Origin: an uncultured Clostridia bacterium
Lineage (GTDB): Bacteria > Bacillota > Clostridia > Christensenellales > Borkfalkiaceae
Length of the DNA stretch: 51,018 bases
Assembly: GCA_947627765.1 (NCBI GenBank)
Contig: CANQXA010000011.1
Span: 1-51,018, forward strand
Direction: 5' to 3'
In this document: piece by piece, positions 42,717-50,828 of the stretch
Layout: each line of letters starts with the position of its first letter
Position numbering within the stretch: the stretch's first letter is position 1
Made by a program: the position numbers and the translations under genes
Notes under the pieces: model-generated
What the model was told of the DNA's origin: nothing
The model's input: the letters and a program-made list of their open reading frames with translations, nothing else
Database searches by the model: none

Positions 42717-43835
42717 TCACGAAGATACGGGCTTCTTGCCGAAATAGGAGAGCAGACTGCACTTCAAATGGGCGTTGTAGAGGAGCTTGCGGCGGTCGGG
42801 TCTGCCGAGAATGCGTTCGGCGTCTTCAAACGCCGTGATCACATAGGCGCTCCAATCGGGAAGGCGCATGATCATCGCTCTCAGCGCGCGGTAGAGGGCG
42901 GGAAGATCCCCCGTCATGCGCTCTCCGTAGGGCGGGTTGGAAACCAAAATTCCATAGGGTGTGACCGAAGAGAAGGCACCCATGTCCGCAACGGAGAAGC
43001 GGATATCCTTTTCTACGCCTGCGCGGCGGGCGTGCTCTTTCGCGAGTTCGACGGCGCGGGGAGAGAGATCGGAAGCAAAAATCGGAGCGATCTCGCCCCG
43101 CCAAACGTCTCCTTGCGCCTCCTCGTTTGCACGGCGGAGGGCGTCCTTGGGGACCCCTTTGAAACGGGTGAAATCGAAGGTCCGCGCATGACCCGGGGAG
43201 ATCCCCCTCGCGTAGAGCGCCGCTTCGATGGGGATCGTCCCGCTGCCGCAAAAAGGATCTGCAAAACAGCGGTCTCTGCGGTAGAAGGAATCCTCGATGA
43301 CCGCCGCCGCCATTGTCTCACGGAGGGGAGCGTCGTAGGTTTTGACCCGATACCCCCGTTTGTGGAGCCCGTCGCCCGAGGTATCGAGCGTGACCGTGGC
43401 GACATCGCGGTACAAGGAAACACCCACGATCGCCCGCTCGCCCGATTCGTCGAAGGTGCGGACGCGGAGCTTCTCGCCGAGCCGCTTTAAGATCGCCTTC
43501 TTGACGACGCCGCCCGCCGCCTTGACCGCCGCGAGCTTGCTCTCCACGCTCTTGCCGTCCAAAAGGATCTTACATTTTGCGGACAGCAACTCCTCCCACG
43601 GGATGCAAAAGACCCCTTCGAAGAGCTCGTCGAAGGTGGAAGCGGGAAATTCGCCGAGGACGGCGAGAACGCGCTCGCCCGCCCTGAGACGGACATTCAA
43701 ACGGGCGACTGTATTCCAGTCGCCCTCGAGTACGATCCTGCCGCGGATGGCGGGAGCTTCCCCCAAGCCCATCCGTTCGATCTCGCGTTTTACCGCCGCC
43801 TCCAAACCGCTCGCGGCGGGGATCTCGATCTTCAT
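42717..43835 (-). CDS. THUMP-domain class I SAM-dependent rRNA methyltransferase (RlmL/YpsC-like)
   Basis: Probably methylates 23S rRNA (m2G type). Residues about 1-160: THUMP and ferredoxin-like RNA-binding region. Residues about 165-372: Rossmann methyltransferase with DPFCGSGTIPIEAAL (SAM site), ASDLSPRAVELAKEHA and the catalytic SNPPYGER motif (N/D-PPY). 372 residues, the size of Bacillota single-domain homologues, not the long E. coli RlmKL fusion. It starts four bases after the CNNM gene stop, so it is in the same operon. Confidence 0.9.
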   Translation of the reverse strand: MKIEIPAASGLEAAVKREIERMGLGEAPAIRGRIVLEGDWNTVARLNVRLRAGERVLAVLGEFPASTFDELFEGVFCIPWEELLSAKCKILLDGKSVESKLAAVKAAGGVVKKAILKRLGEKLRVRTFDESGERAIVGVSLYRDVATVTLDTSGDGLHKRGYRVKTYDAPLRETMAAAVIEDSFYRRDRCFADPFCGSGTIPIEAALYARGISPGHARTFDFTRFKGVPKDALRRANEEAQGDVWRGEIAPIFASDLSPRAVELAKEHARRAGVEKDIRFSVADMGAFSSVTPYGILVSNPPYGERMTGDLPALYRALRAMIMRLPDWSAYVITAFEDAERILGRPDRRKLLYNAHLKCSLLSYFGKKPVSS

Positions 43836-43838
43836 GCG

Positions 43839-44909
43839 CTATTCTTCCGTTTCGTCTACTGATTCGGGATCGACGGGCTCCGGTTCGGGGATGAAGGGTT
43901 GCAGGGGCTCGGTATTGGGGGTGAGATCGTACTTGTCGTCGATGTCGTCGCCCAAGAGCTCCTCCAACATATCCTCGCGCGTGATGAGCCCCAAGGCATT
44001 GCCCTCCGAGCCCACGATCACCATATGCTCGCGCAGAGACTGCATCCGCTTCATGAGATCGGAGACCTTCTCATCCGTCGCCGTATAGGAGATGGGACGG
44101 ATGAGGTTGCCGAAGTCCCGCCGCCCCGCGAGCAGGTTTTCATAGAAGTCCGCGCGGTACAAAATGCCGATGATGTTTTGTTTGGTCCCCTTATACACGG
44201 GGATGCGGGAGAAATTCGTCTCGCGGAAAAGACGGTAGACGAGCCGCGAATCGTCCCGCGCTTCGACCATGATCACGCGGTCGAGGGGGATCATGCACGA
44301 GCCGACGTGCAGTTCGTCATAACGGAGCGTCCGCGTGATGAGGTCGTGTTCGGTCTCGTTGAGCACGCCCTCGTCCTTGACGTCCGAGACGATCATCTTG
44401 AATTCCGCCTCGGTGTACTTCTTGCGCTTTTTATCCAGCCCGAAGATGAGGAAGATGAGCTTCTTCCACCAGCCGAAGATCCAATTCAAGGGGAAAAAGA
44501 TCCAACTGCAAACGAGCAAAGGGTACGCCATCGAACAGGCAAAGCGCTCGGGCGCCTCCTTTGCGAGCGATTTGGGCGTGATCTCCCCGAAAATGAGAAT
44601 GACGACCGTGAGCGCGATCGTCGAAATGGTAGGCCCCAAGTCCCCGTGGATCCAATGGGTGAACAGGACGGTGGAGATAGTCGCCGCCGCGATGTTCACG
44701 ATATTGTTTCCGATGAGGAGCGTGGTGAGTACGGTATTGTAATTCTCGCTGAGTTTCAGGGCGACCTGCGCCGTTTTCTTCTTGACGGCATAACGGCGCA
44801 TCCGCACCGTGCTGAAACTCGTGTAAGCCGTCTCCGTGGCGGAAAATCCGCCCGACAGAACGACCAAAATAAGTAAGGCGACTAAGAGTCCTATGTCTCC
44901 CGCGTCCAT
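43839..44909 (-). CDS. CNNM/CorB-type membrane protein with CBS pair
   Basis: Often annotated hemolysin C or magnesium/cobalt efflux CorC. 356 residues. Residues 1-170: CNNM (DUF21) transmembrane domain, with GGFSATETAYTSFS and IFGEITPKSLAKEAPERFA. Residues 195-320: two CBS motifs (MIPLDRVIMVEARDD... and ...GLITREDMLEELLGD). The final CorC_HlyC domain found in many relatives is absent; the chain ends in an acidic Pro-rich tail (PFIPEPEPVDPESV). ATG was taken at the family start although GGAGG is 12 bases away. Likely Mg2+ transport or sensing. Confidence 0.88.
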   Translation of the reverse strand: MDAGDIGLLVALLILVVLSGGFSATETAYTSFSTVRMRRYAVKKKTAQVALKLSENYNTVLTTLLIGNNIVNIAAATISTVLFTHWIHGDLGPTISTIALTVVILIFGEITPKSLAKEAPERFACSMAYPLLVCSWIFFPLNWIFGWWKKLIFLIFGLDKKRKKYTEAEFKMIVSDVKDEGVLNETEHDLITRTLRYDELHVGSCMIPLDRVIMVEARDDSRLVYRLFRETNFSRIPVYKGTKQNIIGILYRADFYENLLAGRRDFGNLIRPISYTATDEKVSDLMKRMQSLREHMVIVGSEGNALGLITREDMLEELLGDDIDDKYDLTPNTEPLQPFIPEPEPVDPESVDETEE

Positions 44910-44970
44910 AAAATCAAAAAACCTCCGCGCGGCGTTCCGCCGCAAAAACCGTCACTTTTTGTAATGCCCG

Positions 44971-46806
44971 TCAAATCCCGAACACATAGAGCAGGAATTG
45001 CTCGAGCCCGTAATTCCAAACCTTAAATTCATGCCCGAGCCCTGCGAGCAGTTCCGCTTTGAAGCTCAAGAGCATATCGCCCGCCGTCTCCGCCAAGCCC
45101 TCCGCGAGGGATGCGTGCGGCATGAGAGAAACGCAGTCCTTTTCCCCGCAGGCGAGATACATCCCCGAGAGAGGATAGCCGCTCTCACGGATGGCGCGCC
45201 CCGCAAAGGCGCCGCCCATCGTACCGGGTGCGACGGAGAAACCGCCGATCCAACTGAAAAGGTCGATACAGCCGATCCCGAAATTGACCGCTTGCATCCC
45301 GCCCATCGAAAGCCCGGCAATGGCGCGGCTCTCGCGGTCCTTGCGGACGGAATAGGTCCGCTCCACCGCGGGAATGAGGTCTTCGCGCAGTTCCTTGTCG
45401 AACGCATAGAAGCCGAGGACGTTGGGCGTCGCCTTGATCGCACCGTATTCGTTGCGCTCCGAGGTAACGTCCGCAAATTCGGGGCAGGTCCTTCCGTTGG
45501 GGAAGACCACGATCACGTCGCGGATCTTGTTCTTTTCCATGAGACGGTCGAGGATCTTGACGCACTTGCCCCTGCCGTAGCCGTAGGGAGCGAGCCACTC
45601 GTTCTCGTCGCCGCCGATCCCGTGGAGCAGATAGAGTACGGGGTATTTTCTGCCCTCCGTATAGCCGCGGGGCAGGTAGACGTATGCGCGCTTTTTTGGC
45701 GCCCCCTCGATGGACGACGCCGTGTATTCGAGCTCGCCCACACGATCGAGCGCGCTCGTCTCATCCGCTTCGCCGCGCTCCCCTTCCGTACGGACCTTCA
45801 CCGAAAGATTATAGCGGAGAACGGTGTACTCCCCTTTCTTTTCGGGCGTTTCCCCTTCTTCCGCCTTCTCCTCGCAAGCGCCGCACGCGCTCTCCTGTTC
45901 GGGCTCGGGCTGTGACGGCTTGAAGCGGAACAGGCGGATCTTCTTCTTTTGGACGGGAGGCTCGGCAGGAGCTTCCTCTGCGGTCTCCGCCGTCTCTTCG
46001 ACGGTTTCCTCGGTCGTCTCTTCCGCGGTTTCTTCAATGGCGGTTTCCGTTTCCTCTGCCGTTTCCGCCGCTTCCTCTTCGGACATGGTGCCCTCGTTTT
46101 CGGCGATCTCCTCGGCGGGAGCCTCTTCTGCAGTCTCTTCGGTCGTTTCCGCGGTCTCTTCTTGCGTCGTTTCTTCGGCTACTTGCTCGGTCGGTTCCTC
46201 GGCTACTTCCTCGGTCGTCTCTGCGGTTTCGTCGGGAATGGGATCCTCATCGACAAACGGTTCGGCGGGAGTTTCCTCCCCGGTCTCTTCTGCCGTCCCT
46301 TCGGCGGCTTCCGCGGTTTCTTCGGTGATCTCTGCGGTTTCCGCGGTCACTTCCGCGGTCTCCTCCGTGGTTTCCTCGATGGTCTCCTCGGTCGATTCTG
46401 TGGTCTCCCCGGTCTCTTCTGCCGTCTCTTTGGTCGATTCCGCGGTTTCTTCGGTGATCTCCGTGGTTTCCTCGATGGTCTCCTCGGTCGATTCCGTGGT
46501 TTCTTCGCCCGCTTCTTCGGTCGTCGATTCCGTTATCTCTTCGACGGCAGTCTCTGCCTCCACGGTTTCCTCGTTCTCTTCTGCCGTCTCCGCAGTCGCT
46601 TCCTCGGTCTCTACCGCTTCCTCGGTTGTCTCCCCGACGGCCTCCGCGGTCTCCTCTAAGGGTGCCTCTACGACCGTTTCTGTCGCATTGTCTTCGGACA
46701 TGGGTCCCTCGTTTGTTGCGACAAGCTCCTCAGCGGCAGGTTCCGTTCCCTGCTCCGCATCCGTGATCTCGGGCTCGATGCCCTCCTCGCGCAAATTTTC
46801 TTCCAT
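44971..46806 (-). CDS. Alpha/beta-hydrolase esterase with a ~290-residue Glu/Thr-rich N-terminal tail
   Basis: 611 residues. Residues 1-290: extreme low complexity made of E, T, A and V (repeats like ETTEETAE), strongly acidic and certainly disordered, punctuated by similar SEDNATE and SEEEAAE patches after a repeated NEGPMSE/NEGTMSE. Residues about 290-330: basic KKKIRLFRF, then CGAC. Residues about 340-611: esterase D/feruloyl-esterase fold, with LLHGIGGDENEW (oxyanion), nucleophile elbow GLSMGG (Ser500), and downstream CGEKD and LGHEF for the Asp and His. There is no signal peptide or membrane segment, odd for this usually secreted esterase type. It heads an operon with CNNM and RlmL genes and has AAGGAGG and a promoter. 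Confidence 0.82.
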   Translation of the reverse strand: MEENLREEGIEPEITDAEQGTEPAAEELVATNEGPMSEDNATETVVEAPLEETAEAVGETTEEAVETEEATAETAEENEETVEAETAVEEITESTTEEAGEETTESTEETIEETTEITEETAESTKETAEETGETTESTEETIEETTEETAEVTAETAEITEETAEAAEGTAEETGEETPAEPFVDEDPIPDETAETTEEVAEEPTEQVAEETTQEETAETTEETAEEAPAEEIAENEGTMSEEEAAETAEETETAIEETAEETTEETVEETAETAEEAPAEPPVQKKKIRLFRFKPSQPEPEQESACGACEEKAEEGETPEKKGEYTVLRYNLSVKVRTEGERGEADETSALDRVGELEYTASSIEGAPKKRAYVYLPRGYTEGRKYPVLYLLHGIGGDENEWLAPYGYGRGKCVKILDRLMEKNKIRDVIVVFPNGRTCPEFADVTSERNEYGAIKATPNVLGFYAFDKELREDLIPAVERTYSVRKDRESRAIAGLSMGGMQAVNFGIGCIDLFSWIGGFSVAPGTMGGAFAGRAIRESGYPLSGMYLACGEKDCVSLMPHASLAEGLAETAGDMLLSFKAELLAGLGHEFKVWNYGLEQFLLYVFGI

Positions 46807-46842
46807 TACGGTTCCTCCTTATCGCAACGTATGTCTTGTTCT

Positions 46843-46871
46843 ATTATAATATAAATTTCCTCTTTTTACAA
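46843..46871 (-). promoter_or_regulatory. Promoter of the esterase-CNNM-RlmL operon
   Basis: On the minus strand TTGTAA, 17 bases, TATAAT, about 37 bases before the esterase ATG. Confidence 0.7.
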
Positions 46872-46899
46872 GAGAATTTACAAGATTTTCCGAAGATTT

Positions 46900-47760
46900 C
46901 TACTTTTTCCGCAATTCGCGGAGGTATTCCCGCGCCATATGCGCCGCAACGCAGCCCTCTCCCGCCGCTTTGACATACTGATAGGGTCTGCCCGTGACGT
47001 CGCCCGCCGCAAAGAGCCCGGGCAGGTTGGTCCTCAGAAGACGGTCGCACTTGACATGGGCGCCCTCCGTCTCGAGTCCGCCGCAAAGAGCCGCGGGCGG
47101 GGCAGAGTTTTTGAGAAGAAAAACGCCGTCTATCTCCACTTCGCCGTCCTTGGTAAGGACCGAACGCACCCGCTCCCCGCCCAAAACAGCGAGCGGAACG
47201 TCGGTGCGGACAATCAGCCGTTCTCCCCCGAGGGAAGGGTTGGGGTAGAGACAAAAACAGATCACCTCCCGCGCAAACCGTGCGAGATACCGCGCGTCAT
47301 CCTCGAATTTGGCGGAAGAGAGCACGGCGGCGACCCGCTTGCCGCGGTAGAGCGCTCCGTCGCACACGGCGCAATAACTCACACCCTTCCCCAAAAAATC
47401 GCGCTCGCCGTTCAGCGTTGCGCGCGTCTCGACGCCCGTTGCGAGGATCACCGTGTCCGCTTCGAAACTGCGCTCCCCCGCCGTGATCAGATAGCCGCCG
47501 CTTACGGAGTAGATGCCGTCGGCGCGGGCTTCGGTCAAAATGATCCCCTCTTCCTCGCGTTGCCGCCCGAGCGCGGCGGCGAAGCGGGCCCCGTCCCCCG
47601 AGAGAGCGGGAAAATTCGTGATCTTCTCGGCAAGGCGGAGCTTGTCGCCGAAGCCGCTCTCCCCCAGCCAAAGATAATTCAAAAGTAAATTTTTTGCCGT
47701 GAGCGCCGCGCTGTACCCCGCGATCCCTCCGCCCACGATGGCAAGATCAAAACGTTCCAT
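46900..47760 (-). CDS. Thioredoxin reductase-like flavoprotein lacking the usual NADPH motifs
   Basis: 286 residues versus about 305-315 for TrxB. FAD domain intact: AIVGGGIAGYSAAL at the N-terminus and NLPGLFAAGDVTGRPYQ near the C-terminus. Redox disulfide CAVC (C130, C133) is present. The central nucleotide domain, however, reads VAAVLSSAKFEDDARYLARFA where NADPH-dependent enzymes have GGGDSA, and no HRR motif follows. This loss is typical of ferredoxin-dependent or otherwise unconventional reductases known from clostridia. ATG was chosen since the promoter lies just upstream; the ribosome-binding site is weak. Partner thioredoxin is not in the window. Confidence 0.82.
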   Translation of the reverse strand: MERFDLAIVGGGIAGYSAALTAKNLLLNYLWLGESGFGDKLRLAEKITNFPALSGDGARFAAALGRQREEEGIILTEARADGIYSVSGGYLITAGERSFEADTVILATGVETRATLNGERDFLGKGVSYCAVCDGALYRGKRVAAVLSSAKFEDDARYLARFAREVICFCLYPNPSLGGERLIVRTDVPLAVLGGERVRSVLTKDGEVEIDGVFLLKNSAPPAALCGGLETEGAHVKCDRLLRTNLPGLFAAGDVTGRPYQYVKAAGEGCVAAHMAREYLRELRKK

Positions 47761-47839
47761 GGTCTCAGTGTTCCCCGCTTTCCCTTCTTTTACGCCCCGC
47801 TCCGCGAAGGACGAACCTTCGGCGGCGTCGGATAGGTCC

Positions 47840-47868
47840 ATTATACCATGGTCCGCCGCGCCAATCAA
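47840..47868 (-). promoter_or_regulatory. Promoter of the thioredoxin reductase-like gene
   Basis: On the minus strand TTGATT, 17 bases, TATAAT with extended TGG. It excludes the longer upstream start of the gene. Confidence 0.75.
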
Positions 47869-47909
47869 GGGTCGGAGGGACAAAAGAGGAAAAATTTCCG
47901 CGAAATCAG

Positions 47910-47938
47910 TTTACAAACGGATTTCGCTCTGCTATAAT
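47910..47938 (+). promoter_or_regulatory. Promoter of mnmE
   Basis: TTTACA, 17 bases, TATAAT, about 60 bases before the mnmE ATG. It is divergent from the reductase promoter. Confidence 0.75.
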
Positions 47939-48003
47939 ATAAAAAAAAGTTATAGAGAACCCAAAAAAATTTGGTCGAAGAAAATCTCTGCTTATAGAAA
48001 ATT

Positions 48004-49275
48004 ATGGTTATTTCGGCTATTGCCACGGCGCCCGGCAGGGGCGGGATCGCAGTCGTCCGCATGAGCGGCGAAGACGCGCTCTCCATCGCCCGCCGCATGA
48101 CGGACCGCAAGGATTTCACTCCCAACCGGATGTACCCCGGGAAAATTGACGGCGGAACCGTCACCGATTTCGGGCTCATTGTCTATTTCCGCGCTCCCCG
48201 CTCTTTTACGGGTGAGGACGTCGTAGAATTCCATCTGCACGGGGGTACGGAGATCGCCGCGGCAGTCCTGCGCCGCACCTTCGAGCTGGGCGCCCGTCCT
48301 GCGGAACGGGGAGAATTTACCAAGCGCGCTTTTTTGAACGGCAAGCTCTCCCTCGCCGCCGCGGAAGGGATGGCGGATATGATCAACGCCTCCTCTGCCG
48401 CCGAAGTGCGCGCGGGATACTCCCTTTATACCGAACAGCTGACCGCCGAGATCCGCCGCATCATGAAGCTCCTGACCCATTGCGTCGCCGCGGTCGAAGT
48501 GGATCTCGATTATCCCGAGGAGAATCTCGAACCCGAGACCAAGACGGAAATCAGGCATACCATGTCCGAAGTGGAGGCTTCGCTAAGCGCTCTGCTCTCC
48601 CGCTACGGCGCGGGAAGAAAACTCAAAACGGGCGTGAAGTGCGTCATCGCGGGCAAACCGAACGCGGGGAAAAGCACCCTCTTCAATGCCCTCATGGGCT
48701 ATGACCGTGCGATCGTCTCCCCCGTCCCCGGAACGACGCGGGATACCATCGAGGGCGAGATCGAGCTCAACGGCGTGCGCTTTCTGATCACCGACACCGC
48801 GGGGCTCCGCACGGGCGAGAGCGATGTAGAGCGCGAAGGGATCCGCCGCGCCCGCACTTCCCTTTCGGAAGCCGACCTCATCGTCTATCTGTGCGATGAT
48901 GACGTCCCCGAGCTCCCGGAAGGTGTCCCCGTCATCCGCGTGGGCGCGAAGTGCGACCTCGTCCGCCGCAACGGGTGCGACATCCTTCTCTCCGCGAAGA
49001 CGGGCGAGGGGATGGACGCGTTCCGAAAGCTCCTCTTCGAACGCGGCTACGGGAGAGAGAACGACGGCGCGCTCCTGCTCGAGGAGCGGCATTACCGTGC
49101 CGCCGAGCGGGCATTGCAGGCGGTCCGCCGCGCGCTCGCTTCTTTGGAATCCTATCCCGAACTCTACTGCGAAGACCTCCGCGCCGCACATCATGCGCTC
49201 GGAGAGGTCACGGGCGAGACGACGAGCGAAGACGTCGTCCGCGAGATCTTTGAAAAATTCTGCGTGGGCAAGTGA
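48004..49275 (+). CDS. mnmE: tRNA uridine-5-carboxymethylaminomethyl modification GTPase MnmE
   Basis: With MnmG it modifies U34 of certain tRNAs. 423 residues, slightly short of the usual 450-460. N-terminal tetrahydrofolate-binding domain (ISAIATAPGRGGIAVVRMSG; EFHLHGG), a helical domain split around the G domain, G1 AGKPNAGKSTL (about 215), G3 DTAGLR; the G4 motif NKxD is altered to AKCD (RVGAKCDL). The C-terminal FCVGK ends with the catalytic Cys. The ATG has no clear Shine-Dalgarno but fits the family N-terminus. Normally near mnmG and rsmG; here followed instead by a LysR gene 21 bases on. Confidence 0.95.
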   Translation: MVISAIATAPGRGGIAVVRMSGEDALSIARRMTDRKDFTPNRMYPGKIDGGTVTDFGLIVYFRAPRSFTGEDVVEFHLHGGTEIAAAVLRRTFELGARPAERGEFTKRAFLNGKLSLAAAEGMADMINASSAAEVRAGYSLYTEQLTAEIRRIMKLLTHCVAAVEVDLDYPEENLEPETKTEIRHTMSEVEASLSALLSRYGAGRKLKTGVKCVIAGKPNAGKSTLFNALMGYDRAIVSPVPGTTRDTIEGEIELNGVRFLITDTAGLRTGESDVEREGIRRARTSLSEADLIVYLCDDDVPELPEGVPVIRVGAKCDLVRRNGCDILLSAKTGEGMDAFRKLLFERGYGRENDGALLLEERHYRAAERALQAVRRALASLESYPELYCEDLRAAHHALGEVTGETTSEDVVREIFEKFCVGK

Positions 49276-49296
49276 TCCGCGCGTAAAGGAATCAGT

Positions 49297-50211
49297 ATGG
49301 TAAATCTCGACTTATACAGAGTGTTCTACACCGTCGCGCGGTGCGGCAGTCTGACCAAAGCGGCGGAAGAACTCTACATCTCGCAACCGGCGGTCTCACA
49401 GGCGATCAAACAGCTCGAGACGCAGCTCGGAACTCCCCTCTTCAACCGAATGCGCAAGGGCATGGAACTCACCGCGCAGGGGGGAGAGCTTGTCTTCAAA
49501 GACGTGGAAAAGGCGTTGCGGCTGCTTGGCGGCGTCGAAGAAAAACTCGCCGAACTGCGCGAGACCGCCACGGGGACCTTGCGCATCGGCGCTTCCGCTT
49601 CGATTTTTCAATATATTCTTTCAGGGAAGATCGTCGAATACCGCAATCTCTATCCGCAGGTGAAGATCGAGCTCATTTCGGACGTCTCCCCCAAGATCAT
49701 CGAACTGATGAAGGCGGACCGTTGCGACATCGGGTTCCTCAACCTGCCCATCAACGACGATGATGACATCCTGCTCGGCGATCCCATCCAAATTTTGCAC
49801 GACGTATTCGTGGTGGGAGAGGCGTTTTCCCATCTCAGGGAAAAGGAATTCTCCTTTTGGGATCTCCAAAAATATCCCCTCCTTCTCATGGAGGAACATA
49901 CGGTCGCACGGGCGTCGTTCGAAAATTTCAGCCGCTCTTTCGGCGTGAAATTCACTCCTGCGGTGGAAGTGGACAGTTGGGACTTCATGAAGCGGCTCGT
50001 CACCTACGGGATGGGCATCGGATGTATCCCGCGGGAATACGCGCTCCGCAGACTTTCGGAAGGGATCTTGTACGAGCTCAATGTCCAGCCCGCGCTCCCC
50101 TCCCGTTCCATCGGCATGGCGGTACTGAAAAACAGCAATATGCCGTTCGCCGTGCGCGCGTTCGTCAACCTCTTTGAAAAGGAGCATGAAAATGGAAGGT
50201 TTGACCTCTGA
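49297..50211 (+). CDS. LysR family transcriptional regulator
   Basis: 304 residues. N-terminal winged helix (1-60) with LTKAAEELYISQPAVSQAIKQLE, then a ligand-binding domain of two periplasmic-binding-like lobes (90-295), with the GTLRIGASASIFQYIL start. The YALRRLSEGILYEL segment resembles CysL/CbbR-type members. Effector unknown. Its stop overlaps the next gene's start region, so both are co-transcribed, probably with mnmE. LysR proteins usually regulate a divergent gene; none is divergent here. Confidence 0.92.
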   Translation: MVNLDLYRVFYTVARCGSLTKAAEELYISQPAVSQAIKQLETQLGTPLFNRMRKGMELTAQGGELVFKDVEKALRLLGGVEEKLAELRETATGTLRIGASASIFQYILSGKIVEYRNLYPQVKIELISDVSPKIIELMKADRCDIGFLNLPINDDDDILLGDPIQILHDVFVVGEAFSHLREKEFSFWDLQKYPLLLMEEHTVARASFENFSRSFGVKFTPAVEVDSWDFMKRLVTYGMGIGCIPREYALRRLSEGILYELNVQPALPSRSIGMAVLKNSNMPFAVRAFVNLFEKEHENGRFDL

Positions 50212-50665
50212 GATCGATCTCGACGATCCCGCGGCGAAGGCGGAATTTGCCGCGGCGTTTCCCCGCCTCAATGTCTGTGTCCGTATGGTGCAAGACCGCA
50301 TTACCTGCTACCATGACCGAGGTAAGGTGCACGGATTCGTTTTCTCCGATCCTATTTCGCAGGGTGCGCCCGTCATAACGTATGTCAAATATCCGACGGA
50401 ATCGGCGCAAAGATTCGAAGTGACCGCCGGCAAACAACTGCGCGAAAAACGTCAGCGGCAGAACTCCCTCGTCCCCATGCCGCGGTTCAATGTCACCCTG
50501 CGGATCGACTTCGGCTACGGTGCAACGGAAGAGCGCGTTTTCCGTTTCGGAAAATATTATGACGACGTCTACCTCGAAGAATTTTGCAAAGAGATCACCG
50601 AATACGGGATCTACGTCTACCGCCACCGCTTCTCCTTCCAAAGAAAAAAACCGATCCAAGAATAA
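50192..50665 (+). CDS. Hypothetical protein coupled to the LysR regulator (157 aa)
   Basis: Not recognised. ATG was chosen since GGAG lies seven bases upstream; it overlaps the LysR stop by 20 bases. Soluble, mixed alpha/beta, with an acidic start (SEIDLDDPAAKAEF), a basic middle (LREKRQRQNS) and an aromatic, charged C-terminus (YYDDVYLEEFCKEITEYGIYVYRHRF). No signal peptide or membrane helix. Close coupling to the regulator is the only functional hint. Confidence 0.7.
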   Translation: MEGLTSEIDLDDPAAKAEFAAAFPRLNVCVRMVQDRITCYHDRGKVHGFVFSDPISQGAPVITYVKYPTESAQRFEVTAGKQLREKRQRQNSLVPMPRFNVTLRIDFGYGATEERVFRFGKYYDDVYLEEFCKEITEYGIYVYRHRFSFQRKKPIQE

Positions 50666-50695
50666 AGAATTTTTCGCAAATGACGCGCAAATCGG

Positions 50696-50724
50696 TTGCA
50701 TTTCGGACGGTTTTCGTGTACAAT
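50696..50724 (+). promoter_or_regulatory. Promoter of tRNA-Ser(GGA)
   Basis: TTGCAT, 17 bases, TACAAT, 13 bases before the tRNA 5' end. Confidence 0.75.
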
Positions 50725-50737
50725 AAACGGTGTGCTT

Positions 50738-50828
50738 GCAGAGATGTCCGAGCGGCTTAAGGAGCACGATTGGAAATCGTGTGTAGGTCAAAAGCTTACC
50801 GGGGGTTCAAATCCCCCTCTCTGCGCCA
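50738..50828 (+). tRNA. tRNA-Ser, anticodon GGA
   Basis: Acceptor stem GCAGAGA/TCTCTGC with discriminator G and encoded CCA; anticodon stem CACGA/TCGTG around TTGGAAA, giving anticodon GGA at 50772-50774; long variable arm; T-arm GGTTCAAATCC. Its 3' half overlaps, on the opposite strand, the end of a recombinase reading frame. Confidence 0.96.

Noticed and set aside
45824-46849. Plus-strand Ser/Val-rich frame opposite the esterase gene's acidic tail
   Set aside because: It is only the reverse reading of the Glu/Thr repeat; the minus frame has promoter, ribosome-binding site and a real catalytic domain.
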